Assembly (NCBI GenBank): GCA_937930625.1
Contig: CALHBW010000519.1
Location: 1 to 12,401, forward strand
DNA: 12,401 nucleotides
Direction: 5' to 3'
DNA from: an uncultured Saprospiraceae bacterium
GTDB taxonomy: Bacteria; Bacteroidota; Bacteroidia; Chitinophagales; Saprospiraceae
Shown: piece after piece, positions 4,976 through 11,064 of the stretch
Layout of the letters: each line of letters begins with the position of its first letter
Position numbering within the stretch: position 1 is the first letter of the stretch
Position numbers and translations under genes: made by a program
Notes under the pieces: generated by a model
What the model was told of the DNA's origin: nothing
The model's database searches: none
Seen by the model: only the letters and a program-made list of their open reading frames with translations

Positions 4976-6712
4976 TTGAAGCACCTCGTCCGCCCCAATA
5001 TTTTAAAATTAAAACCCTACTCCTCTGCCCGCAGCGAATTTAAAGGCGAAGGCAATTTCACGCTATTGGATGCCAACGAAAATCCATACAATAACGGACT
5101 CAATCGCTATCCTGACCCACTCCAATTGAAACTAAAAAAACGATTGAGTGAGATAAAAAACATTCCCGCCAAACAGATATTTCTAAGCAACGGCAGCGAT
5201 GAAGCGATTGGTCTGATAACAACCGTTTTTTGTGAGCCGGGGCAGGATAACATTATCATTTTACCGCCGACTTTCGGGATGTATCGTGTAGCGGCAGATG
5301 TAGCGAATGTGGAAGTACGCGAGGTGAGCTTGACGCCCGATTTTCAGCCGAATGTAGATGCTATTCTCGCGGCTGCGGACGACCACTCAAAGGTACTTTT
5401 CATCTGTACGCCCAATAATCCGATAGGAAATTCGATACAAGCAAAACATATCCGCGAATTGCTCGGAAAATTCAAGGGAATCGTAGTCGTAGATGAAGCG
5501 TATATTGATTTTTCGGAACAGGAAAGTTGTACAAATTGGTTGGGTGAATTTCCGAATTTAATCATTACACAAACCTTCTCTAAAGGCTGGGGCATGGCAG
5601 GGGTACGATTGGGAATGACCTTCGCAAGCGAGGAAATTGTGGGCTATTTGAATAAGGTAAAAATGCCTTATAATGTCAATGAATTGACACAGTGGATAGC
5701 GATGCAAGCCCTTGAAAATCAAAGCGAAGTACAAACACGAATACAAACCATTCTCCAAGAAAGAAAAAAACTCGAAGCGGCTTTATCGCGTTTTTCATTT
5801 GTCAAAAAAATATTCCTATCGGATGCGAATTTTCTATTGGTACAAGTCGAAAATCCCCGCGAATTATATGATTTTTTAATCGAAAAAAATATTATCGTGC
5901 GTAATCGTGCGAATGTGCCAATGTGTGAGGGGAGTTTGCGATTTAGTGTGGGTACGGAAAGGGAGAATGAGTGGTTGGTGAGATGTTTGGAAGCGTTTTC
6001 CTCGCCGTCCACCCCCCAGCCCCCTCCGAAGGGGGAGACAGCTTTATTCTCACATTCGGGCAATGAACTCTCCCCCTTTGGAGGGGGCAAGGGGGTGGAC
6101 AACCCCATCCTAAAATTCCTCTCCCAAGCCACCCCACGCACCGCTACTGTACAACGCACCACAAAAGAAACCGACATCAATATCCGCCTGAATCTCGACG
6201 GTACAGGCAAGGGCGACAACCACACCGGTATCGGCTTTTTCGACCATATGCTCGACCAACTCGCGCGACACTCCGGCGCAGACCTGCGTGTACATGTACA
6301 AGGCGACCTGCACATCGACGAACATCATACCATAGAAGATACGGCACTGGCACTCGGCGAGGCTTACGCGCAGGCATTGGGCGATAAGCGGGGGATTGAA
6401 CGCTATGGTTTTTGCTTGCCGATGGATGATTGTTTGGTGCAAGTGGCACTGGATTTTGGTGGACGTCCGTGGCTGGTCTGGGAAGCGGAATTTCGACGTG
6501 AAATGATAGGGCAAATGCCAACGGAGATGTTTATTCACTTCTTCAAATCCTTTTCTGATGCCGCCAAATGTAATCTCAACATTAAAGCGGAAGGCAGCAA
6601 CGAACATCACAAAATTGAAGGGATTTTTAAGGCATTCGCTAAGGCGATTAAGATGGCGGTAAGGCGGGATTTTATGAATCAACAACTGCCGACAACTAAA
6701 GGAATTATATGA
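4973..6712 (+). CDS. hisC-hisB: HisC-HisB fusion: histidinol-phosphate aminotransferase + imidazoleglycerol-phosphate dehydratase
   Basis: One 579-residue ORF carries two steps of histidine synthesis. Residues 1-343 are a complete HisC, a PLP enzyme that makes histidinol phosphate from imidazole acetol phosphate and glutamate: NENPY (35-39), CTPNNP (145-150), DEAY (174-177), the PLP lysine K204 in TFSKGWGMAGVRLG, and R323 in LRFSVGT. Residues 386-579 are a complete IGP dehydratase: GFFDHMLDQL (421-430), the metal-binding HHTIED (451-456) and EHHKIE (544-549), ending LPTTKGII. Residues 345-376 between them are encoded by a 94-bp inverted-repeat element. The segment ILKFLSQATPRTATVQRTTKET (two parts, 379-400) resembles the junction between the HAD phosphatase and dehydratase domains in bifunctional HisB, but no HAD domain is present. 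There is no ATG in the linker; a GTG at 6095 is the only obvious internal start. The gene needs its own promoter, because an opposite-strand pair separates it from hisD. Confidence 0.95.
   Translation: MLKHLVRPNILKLKPYSSARSEFKGEGNFTLLDANENPYNNGLNRYPDPLQLKLKKRLSEIKNIPAKQIFLSNGSDEAIGLITTVFCEPGQDNIIILPPTFGMYRVAADVANVEVREVSLTPDFQPNVDAILAAADDHSKVLFICTPNNPIGNSIQAKHIRELLGKFKGIVVVDEAYIDFSEQESCTNWLGEFPNLIITQTFSKGWGMAGVRLGMTFASEEIVGYLNKVKMPYNVNELTQWIAMQALENQSEVQTRIQTILQERKKLEAALSRFSFVKKIFLSDANFLLVQVENPRELYDFLIEKNIIVRNRANVPMCEGSLRFSVGTERENEWLVRCLEAFSSPSTPQPPPKGETALFSHSGNELSPFGGGKGVDNPILKFLSQATPRTATVQRTTKETDINIRLNLDGTGKGDNHTGIGFFDHMLDQLARHSGADLRVHVQGDLHIDEHHTIEDTALALGEAYAQALGDKRGIERYGFCLPMDDCLVQVALDFGGRPWLVWEAEFRREMIGQMPTEMFIHFFKSFSDAAKCNLNIKAEGSNEHHKIEGIFKAFAKAIKMAVRRDFMNQQLPTTKGII
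6007..6100. repeat. 94-bp G/C-rich inverted-repeat element inside hisCB, in frame
   Basis: Two 32-bp arms (6007-6038 and 6069-6100) are reverse complements with three mismatches. Each contains C- and G-runs such as AGCCCCCTCCGAAGGGGGAG. The element reads through in the hisC frame without stops, as a Pro/Gly/Ser-rich linker (STPQPPPKGE, then NELSPFGGGKG). C-rich inverted repeats of this kind are common between genes in Bacteroidota; here one is inside a coding sequence. No target duplication was seen. Confidence 0.93.
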
Positions 6713-6782
6713 TTTTTGAATTTCGATTTTTGATTGCGTAAATTACAATCTAAAATCAAAAATCACTCAATCAAAAATTCAT
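6711..6782. repeat. Inverted heptamer-repeat module after hisCB
   Basis: The left units GATTTTT, GAATTTC, GATTTTT, GATTGCG (6711-6738) face the right units AATCAAA, AATCACTC, AATCAAA, AATTCAT (6754-6782). The perfect 11-bp stem 6725-6735 / 6754-6764 has an 18-base loop. The first unit overlaps the hisCB stop. There is no T-tract, so it is not a canonical terminator. The remaining bases 6783-6864 hold no clear promoter match. Confidence 0.75.
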
Positions 6783-6864
6783 TTGGCATTGCATTTGCAA
6801 AGGCAGGTACATATACGCTAAAAAATCATTTTATTTTTAACGTTAGACTTCAGCTTAATTACAC

Positions 6865-7101
6865 ATGAAAAAGACCATATTATCTATATTAGCAGTCGCG
6901 GCGATACTATTTGCCATCAGCTGCAATAGCAGCCCAAAATTGATGACCGAATCGGAAATGGATAAAAGAATCGAACAATTGACCGCTATGGAAATTGATT
7001 CATTGGATGCCGTTTTGGATGCGGATTGTGAACGCAAAATGCCAAGAATGGTAGCAGCTAAACGCGATTCTATCATTGCTGCATCATCACAAGAAAACTA
7101 A
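6865..7101 (+). CDS. Small putative lipoprotein
   Basis: The 78-residue protein has a lipoprotein-type signal: MKK, a hydrophobic core (4-18), and C20 in FAISC-NSS. The lipobox has Ala at -3 and Ser at -1, acceptable but not ideal, so lipidation and membrane anchoring are likely rather than certain. The mature part of about 58 residues is charged and helical and has one more cysteine, C55. Residues 33-58 align without gaps to residues 31-56 of the next protein, sharing I, E, A, D, A, A and C at identical spacing, so the two appear to be tandem diverged paralogues. I do not recognise a family and infer no function beyond an envelope location. Confidence 0.7.
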   Translation: MKKTILSILAVAAILFAISCNSSPKLMTESEMDKRIEQLTAMEIDSLDAVLDADCERKMPRMVAAKRDSIIAASSQEN

Positions 7102-7104
7102 AAC

Positions 7105-7177
7105 GATTTGGTGATTTCCGATTTTTGATTTTTGATTAATTTTACTGCGTAAAATATTGATACAATCAAAAATCACG
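7105..7177. repeat. Inverted heptamer-repeat module between the two envelope genes
   Basis: The left units GATTTCC, GATTTTT, GATTTTT, GATTAAT (7113-7140) face AATCAAA, AATCACG (7164-7177). The centre contains a second hairpin, ATTTTAC-TGC-GTAAAAT (7139-7155). The unit sequence is the same as in the module after hisCB. Confidence 0.75.
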
Positions 7178-7212
7178 AAATCTAAAATAATTCATTCAAA
7201 ATTAATTATATT

Positions 7213-7800
7213 ATGAAAAATACATTATTAATTATAACAGTACTCGGAATGATGGCAACTTTGGGATTGATGTCTTTTGAGAAAGATTCGGCTCAAAGTC
7301 AGAAACAATACATCGAAGATATGGTGGCAGAAAATGTCGATATCTTCCGCGCTGAAAAAGAAGCAGAATGTCAGGAATTGGCATTGCAGCAAGCCATTAT
7401 AGAGGCTGATGAAGTAATGCTGACCGCTAAAACGGCTGCTCCAAAACCAAGAAAACCACAAGCAAGCAAACCTGCTTCACCCCGACCAAAACCGACGCCA
7501 AAACCTACAACTACTACGACTTACACAACTCCAACGGATACTTACACGCCTCCTTCAACAACGACCTACACGCCCCCCGCAACGACAACTTACACCCCGC
7601 CGACAACTACGACCACTGTACCAACTACAACCACAACAGTCACTACGCCTACAGTAACGCAGCCAGCCAGACCCTCATTGGGTAAAGGTGACTCAGCACC
7701 GGATAAAACTACCACAACAACAACAACATCAGGTACGACAACGACCACTGCGCCTAAAAAACCGCGTCTTGGAAAAGGAAAGAAAAGAGACAATAATTAA
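7213..7800 (+). CDS. Thr/Pro-rich exported protein
   Basis: This 195-residue protein begins with a hydrophobic N-terminal segment (about 4-21), likely a signal peptide or anchor. It is followed by a short helical domain (about 25-72, with the single cysteine C53) that matches the preceding small lipoprotein. From about 75 onward it is low complexity: a Pro/Lys-rich stretch, then Thr/Pro/Tyr repeats such as TTTYTPP (three or four times, 100-130) and runs of Thr. The motif P-x-LGKG occurs twice, at 153-159 and 184-189, the second in a strongly basic tail (KKPRLGKGKKRDNN). The Thr/Pro section looks like an extended cell-surface or periplasm-spanning stalk that could be O-glycosylated, and the basic tail could bind anionic polymers. 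These are inferences; no known family is recognised. It is probably cotranscribed with the upstream gene. Confidence 0.75.
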   Translation: MKNTLLIITVLGMMATLGLMSFEKDSAQSQKQYIEDMVAENVDIFRAEKEAECQELALQQAIIEADEVMLTAKTAAPKPRKPQASKPASPRPKPTPKPTTTTTYTTPTDTYTPPSTTTYTPPATTTYTPPTTTTTVPTTTTTVTTPTVTQPARPSLGKGDSAPDKTTTTTTTSGTTTTTAPKKPRLGKGKKRDNN

Positions 7801-7814
7801 AAAAGTCCAAAAAA

Positions 7815-7873
7815 CAAATTCCAAGCTCCAATTTACGCGAGATGTAATTTTGGAATTTGGTGCTTGTGGTTTG
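7815..7873. repeat. Inverted heptamer-repeat module after the Thr-rich gene
   Basis: CAAATTC, CAAGCTC, CAATTTA (7815-7835) face AATTTTG, GAATTTG, GTGCTTG, TGGTTTG (7846-7873), whose reverse complements are again 7-nt units starting CAA. It is a further module of the same design with another unit sequence. Confidence 0.7.
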
Positions 7874-7890
7874 GATTTTTTAGACAAAAA

Positions 7891-7923
7891 AAGCCCTCTC
7901 GATATTAGATATCAAGAGGGCTT
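7891..7923 (-). terminator. Strong terminator (mainly minus strand)
   Basis: The 9-bp arms AAGCCCTCT / AGAGGGCTT enclose a further GATAT / ATATC pairing. On the minus strand the stem is followed by a run of seven T, which makes it a good terminator for the gene at 7957-8295. The plus-strand side (TTAGTCTTT) is weaker but could also stop transcripts of the envelope genes. Confidence 0.85.
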
Positions 7924-7956
7924 AGTCTTTGATGGTGGAGGGATAACGCAAGTTTA

Positions 7957-8295
7957 TTAAGTACTTGCGGTGATGAGTTCGTCTAGTATTTCTGCTCGGC
8001 TTAAATTGTCAAATTTATCGTCTGCAATTAATTTTTGGATGACGGTAATATCAACAACTTTTGAAAAATCCGAAATTAACTTCAATTTATCCACAGACAT
8101 TGCTGTAGCTTTAATACTTGAAAGTAATTTCTCATTCTTTTCGGAAGCCCGATTGCGCTCCTTAGAGGGCAAATCTTCTGTGGGACGGTACTCAAGAGCA
8201 ATACTGCTCATACTGATTTCGCGTTTTTTAATACCTTGCAAAATCATAGTTTGAATATTGGACAGCTGGTAAACTGTCACAGTGTTGGTTGACAT
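7957..8295 (-). CDS. Unrecognised 112-aa protein
   Basis: I do not recognise this protein. It is 112 residues, soluble, without signal peptide or membrane segment. The N-terminal part (1-36) has STNTVTVYQLSNIQTMILQG. A charged segment rich in Glu, Lys and Arg (37-60) follows, then two or three predicted helices to the end. It has ordinary codon use, a clean ATG and a strong dedicated terminator just downstream, which together argue that it is a real single-gene transcript. The antisense frame here is also open but lacks such support. No promoter box of the TAnnTTTG type was found in the 240 bases upstream. Confidence 0.7.
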   Translation of the reverse strand: MSTNTVTVYQLSNIQTMILQGIKKREISMSSIALEYRPTEDLPSKERNRASEKNEKLLSSIKATAMSVDKLKLISDFSKVVDITVIQKLIADDKFDNLSRAEILDELITAST

Positions 8296-8410
8296 AGGCT
8301 TGGTTTAGGTTAGTGGGAAAAACTATGTTACATTGTACATTTCAGCACTAAAAATAAAATTACATTTCGTGAAATGCAAACCCATAAAAGCCTTTTTTGT
8401 GACAGCATTT

Positions 8411-8429
8411 TTATGTTTTAAAAACATAA
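8411..8429. repeat. AT-only perfect palindrome
   Basis: TTATGTTTT (8411-8419), one base, AAAACATAA (8421-8429), in the AT-rich gap 8296-8524. Nothing else in that gap is recognised. Confidence 0.55.
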
Positions 8430-8524
8430 TTTATTAAAAATCAGTATTTTAAATTTATTTTATGTGACAAAAATGAAGTTTAACGTTTTACTAACATATC
8501 TCTTTGATTCTCAATAATAAGCTA

Positions 8525-8687
8525 AACAAAATGGTTATCCGTCTAAGTTTGCTTGCGGAATACTAATCGGCAGACGAAGGTTTTTGTGAAATGCGTTGAT
8601 TTATCTCATAAAATATTCGCACTGAATAAAGGGATTCGTCTGACGAGTATTCGCTTTGGGCAAAGTTAAATGGGTAGCCAACAAAAT
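8525..8687. mobile_element. MITE-like element, copy B, with 8-bp target duplication
   Basis: The 147-bp element (8533-8679) is bounded by imperfect 20-bp terminal inverted repeats, GGTTATCCGTCTAAGTTTGC on the left and GCAAAGTTAAATGGGTAGCC on the right. It is flanked by a perfect direct repeat AACAAAAT (8525-8532 and 8680-8687). It has no coding capacity. Termini plus target duplication show insertion by a transposase supplied elsewhere. The 8-bp duplication and GG-starting ends would fit families such as ISL3 or IS1595, but I cannot assign it. The right duplication touches the stop codon of the dioxygenase gene and leaves it intact. An inverted partial copy is at 1-140. Confidence 0.88.
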
Positions 8688-9667
8688 CACTTTTTGAGCA
8701 ACATAGCCGGACGTTGAGAAATTTCATGGTAGCAAATCACTTCCTCACAAAAGTAATGACAAACCATACTCTGCCGTGTACTTCCGGCTTGTTTGATAGG
8801 GCTGCCACCATGAATCAGGTTGGCGTGCCAAAGCAATATATCGCCTTTTTTTGCGTAGAAATGTTCTTTTTTTAGTTGATGCTTTTCAATAATTTCTGCG
8901 ATTTTATCTTCGTACTTTTTGTTAGCGTTTTTTCCCAATTGCCATTTGTTGTGTCCACTTTCAAAATCATCGCTCATCACATAAGGCAATTTGTGACTCC
9001 CCGGATAATAAAACAACAAGCCATTTCCTTCGTGACAATCCTCCAATGCTGCCCAAGACGCCAACATGTAGCCTTTCGGTTCGCTCGTCATGTGTATAGA
9101 GTCCGAATGGGCGCGTTGTTCGCTGCCTCGTATGAAGTTTATCGTTTGGAAGGGATGTATTTTTTTTCCCATGATAAAATTCATTATTTTTAATAATTTT
9201 TCATAGCGAAAATATCGGTCAATCACCTCTGAAATTTGGTGAGCATCCATGATTTTTCGTCCGGTATAATTAAACGCGGTTTTTTGTTCTTCGAGCAAAC
9301 GTTGGACTTCAGTGTTGATTTCGTCAACTTCATTTTCCGAATAAAATCCTTCTAAAATCAAATAGCCCTTATCTATCCACTGAATGAGTTGTTGCTGCGT
9401 ATTTGTGTCAAATTGTTGAAAATCAGAATGTTCTACAAGCCTTTCTTTTGCATCGGGTCTATCCAACCACGGAGTATCATCATGCTTCACCTTAAAATCC
9501 CGACTTGCAATACTGCCAAAAATACTCTTTTCCAAGCCGTATTTTTTGTACAATTGCTCATTATGGCGCAATTTGCGCGCATTAAGCAAGTTATTGATAT
9601 AATAAACAATGCGAAGGCTTCGCAATTGTCCTGTATATTTGCTGAAAATTCTATTTAATGCAGGCAT
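8687..9667 (-). CDS. Phytanoyl-CoA dioxygenase (PhyH)-like Fe(II)/2-oxoglutarate oxygenase
   Basis: This 326-residue soluble protein belongs to the PhyH group of non-haem iron, 2-oxoglutarate-dependent oxygenases, which hydroxylate or halogenate small molecules or CoA/carrier-bound acids. The iron triad is visible: H187 and D189 in RAHSDSIHM, and H286 in WHANLIHGGSP. R298 (STRQSM) is the expected 2-oxoglutarate-binding residue. PGSHKLPY (222-229) is a typical loop of the family. Residues 1-80 form a basic, helical N-terminal extension before the core. Substrate cannot be predicted; bacterial members act in natural-product, phosphonate and lipid metabolism. It is divergent from the LysE-type exporter with a 103-base gap between starts, so the two could share control, but no functional link is evident. 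Its stop lies at the edge of the inserted MITE. Confidence 0.9.
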   Translation of the reverse strand: MPALNRIFSKYTGQLRSLRIVYYINNLLNARKLRHNEQLYKKYGLEKSIFGSIASRDFKVKHDDTPWLDRPDAKERLVEHSDFQQFDTNTQQQLIQWIDKGYLILEGFYSENEVDEINTEVQRLLEEQKTAFNYTGRKIMDAHQISEVIDRYFRYEKLLKIMNFIMGKKIHPFQTINFIRGSEQRAHSDSIHMTSEPKGYMLASWAALEDCHEGNGLLFYYPGSHKLPYVMSDDFESGHNKWQLGKNANKKYEDKIAEIIEKHQLKKEHFYAKKGDILLWHANLIHGGSPIKQAGSTRQSMVCHYFCEEVICYHEISQRPAMLLKK

Positions 9668-9669
9668 AT

Positions 9670-9749
9670 GAGTTACGAGTTGCGGGTTGCGAGTTATCGA
9701 GTTTCACAAAATTAATCAAAAATCTCCCAATCAAAAATCAAAAATCGTT
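9670..9749. repeat. Two heptamer arrays in the divergent promoter gap
   Basis: The first array has five 7-nt units of the GAGTTAC type (9670-9705). The second has units AATCAAA, AATCTCCC, AATCAAA, AATCAAA, AATCGTT (9714-9749), the same unit as around 6754 and 7164. Here the two arrays are unrelated in sequence and are not an inverted pair. Confidence 0.7.
9707..9735 (-). promoter_or_regulatory. Candidate promoter for the dioxygenase gene
   Basis: Read on the minus strand, TAATTTTG (9714-9707) fits TAnnTTTG. A TTTG (9735-9732) lies 17 nt upstream, two short of the usual spacing. The upstream box belongs to the AATCAAA repeat, so chance is a real alternative. Confidence 0.3.
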
Positions 9750-9770
9750 CACTCATTCATTAAACATACT

Positions 9771-10379
9771 ATGTTAGGTACCTTATGGGAAGGGATTTTA
9801 TTGGGTTTAGCTTTAAGTGTGGCGGCGGGTCCTATATTTTTCATGCTCGTTCAGTTGGGAATTGAGCGTGGTGTCGCAGCCGGAATGACCCTCTCTTTGG
9901 GAGTATTATTGAGTGATGTAGCTTATGTCACACTTGTTTATTTTGGGGTAGAATGGCTGTCCGAATTGCCTGACTTTAAATGGTATATGGGACTTATCGG
10001 AGGCATTATCCTGATTGCCTTCGGCTTGGCAACCGCATTGAGCAAATATAAACCTCCCAAAGACGCCAATATCACGGCACGTACTTACGGCGGTTATTTT
10101 TTGAAAGGCGTGGCTGTCAATGTATTCAATCCCTTTGTATTCTTTTTGTGGATAGCCGTTACAGGAACTATGATAGAACGTGGTATGGATTTCCCGGAGC
10201 GCGCCGGCTATTTTCTCGCCATTCTTTTGACCGTAGCCATTACCGATTTTATTAAATTATTACTGGCTTGGAAAATTCGCGATTTCATGCAGCCCAAACA
10301 CTTTCAATGGCTTAGGTATATAGCAGGAACGGGCTTGATGATATTCGGAATCATATTGATATATCGGGTTTGGGGGTGA
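9771..10379 (+). CDS. LysE/RhtB-family amino-acid exporter
   Basis: This 202-residue inner-membrane protein of the LysE superfamily exports amino acids or related small molecules out of the cytoplasm by proton antiport. Six hydrophobic segments are seen at about 5-27, 38-60, 70-90, 111-132, 145-168 and 180-199. The N-terminal GLALSVAAGPIFFMLVQ (12-28) corresponds to the conserved G-x-x-PGP region, with AGP in place of PGP. NVFNPFVFFLW (117-127) matches the conserved NP motif of the fourth segment. The frame is open for 28 codons upstream to an ATG at 9687, but that stretch is charged, repeat-derived (AATCAAA units) and would precede the natural membrane start, so ATG 9771 is chosen. The exported substrate cannot be deduced. 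Confidence 0.9.
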   Translation: MLGTLWEGILLGLALSVAAGPIFFMLVQLGIERGVAAGMTLSLGVLLSDVAYVTLVYFGVEWLSELPDFKWYMGLIGGIILIAFGLATALSKYKPPKDANITARTYGGYFLKGVAVNVFNPFVFFLWIAVTGTMIERGMDFPERAGYFLAILLTVAITDFIKLLLAWKIRDFMQPKHFQWLRYIAGTGLMIFGIILIYRVWG

Positions 10380-10384
10380 TTTAG

Positions 10385-10519
10385 TTGATTGGGGTTATTG
10401 GGTTTATTGGGTTGATTGAGTTTATTGGGTTGATTGGGTTTATTGAGTTTATTGGGTTGATTGAGTTTATTGAGTTTATTGGGTTGATTGGGTTGATTGA
10501 GTTGATTGGGTTGATTAGG
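10385..10519. repeat. Nonamer tandem array TTKATTGRG, left member of an inverted pair
   Basis: There are fifteen consecutive units, all 9 nt except one of 8 nt and one extra G, alternating TTGATTGGG, TTTATTGGG, TTGATTGAG and TTTATTGAG. It begins six bases after the exporter stop codon. The inverted partner is at 10835-10932. Confidence 0.92.
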
Positions 10520-10539
10520 TGGGAGTGTTCACCCAACTG

Positions 10540-10725
10540 TGTCTTATTCGATTAAATGGTAGTGTATTGATAGTAATGCTTTTTTGAAAAAAAATTTAAA
10601 TTAATTATTTTTTTATTTATAAAATATTTATTATCATTTATTTTATAAATAATTTAATGATTTACTTGACAAAAAAATTAGCAAATAGCATTACATGTAT
10701 AACACTACCGATTAAATTAAGGACG
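10540..10725. repeat. AT-rich nested palindrome (MITE- or structured-RNA-like)
   Basis: The outer imperfect inverted repeats (10540-10586 and 10681-10725) share GGTAGTGT and GTAATGCT blocks at matching spacing. Inside is a perfect 14-bp stem, TTATTTATAAAATA (10613-10626) with TATTTTATAAATAA (10639-10652). No ORF is present. It lies between the two nonamer arrays. The rest of the 10380-11064 gap holds short hairpins (10519-10534 and 10827-10838) and the units listed separately. Confidence 0.7.
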
Positions 10726-10754
10726 CTATATTTACAAAAGACTGATAATCAAAT

Positions 10755-10781
10755 CTCTGCGAACTCCGCGTTCTCTGCGTG
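10755..10781 (+). repeat. Three 9-nt units CTCYGCGNN
   Basis: CTCTGCGAA, CTCCGCGTT and CTCTGCGTG in tandem: a small G/C-rich relic in otherwise AT-rich DNA, again with 9-nt period. Confidence 0.6.
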
Positions 10782-10834
10782 ACACAAAATATTGAATAGT
10801 CTCGATTAGGTTGATTAAGTAGAGTGGTAGGCTA

Positions 10835-10932
10835 CCCAATCAACTAATAAACTCAATCAACTCAATCAACTCAATAACCCCAATCAACTAAATCAACTCA
10901 ATAAACCCAATCAACTAAAATAAACTAATCAC
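10835..10932. repeat. Nonamer tandem array, right (inverted) member
   Basis: About eleven units based on CTCAATCAA, CCCAATCAA and CTCAATAAA, the reverse complement of the left array at 10385-10519. Some units are 8 or 10 nt. Confidence 0.9.
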
Positions 10933-10963
10933 TCCCCCTCGTGTTATACTACTTTCAAAAGGT

Positions 10964-10994
10964 TTTGAAAATACAAAAAATAGTCTTACTTTCG
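10964..10994 (+). promoter_or_regulatory. Candidate promoter of the GbsR/MarR-type gene
   Basis: TTTG at 10964-10967, 19 nt, then TACTTTCG at 10987-10994: the Bacteroidota pattern with one mismatch in the -7 box. It leaves about 65 bases of 5' untranslated RNA before the ATG at 11065. Confidence 0.5.
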
Positions 10995-11064
10995 GTGAAA
11001 ATCCCAATTCTATTATTTCACAACGATTCAGGAGTGAACGAATTAACGAATCACGACAAATAAA

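Noticed and set aside
4777..4998. Minus-strand 73-aa ORF overlapping the hisCB start
   Set aside because: It overlaps the hisCB 5' end and the toxin-pair upstream palindrome, has no recognisable features and no supporting signals.
6095..6712. Separate HisB gene starting at GTG 6095
   Set aside because: It cannot be excluded, but no ATG or ribosome-binding signal exists in the linker and the hisC frame has no stop, so one fused product is the simpler reading.
7688..7960. Plus-strand 90-aa ORF running from the Thr-rich gene past its stop
   Set aside because: It is another frame of the Thr-rich repeats continuing through a heptamer module and a terminator; there is no evidence of a frameshift in the real gene.
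9687..9770. Upstream extension of the LysE-type gene
   Set aside because: It is encoded by AATCAAA and GAGTTAC repeats and would put a charged tail before the natural first membrane segment.
10385..10519. Coding region made of tripeptide repeats (FIG/LIE), since 9 nt is a multiple of three
   Set aside because: There is no start codon or flanking protein context, unit lengths of 8 and 10 nt break the frame, and the array is mirrored in the right-hand copy.
10385..10932. CRISPR array
   Set aside because: Units are 9 nt, contiguous and without unique spacers, and no cas gene is near.
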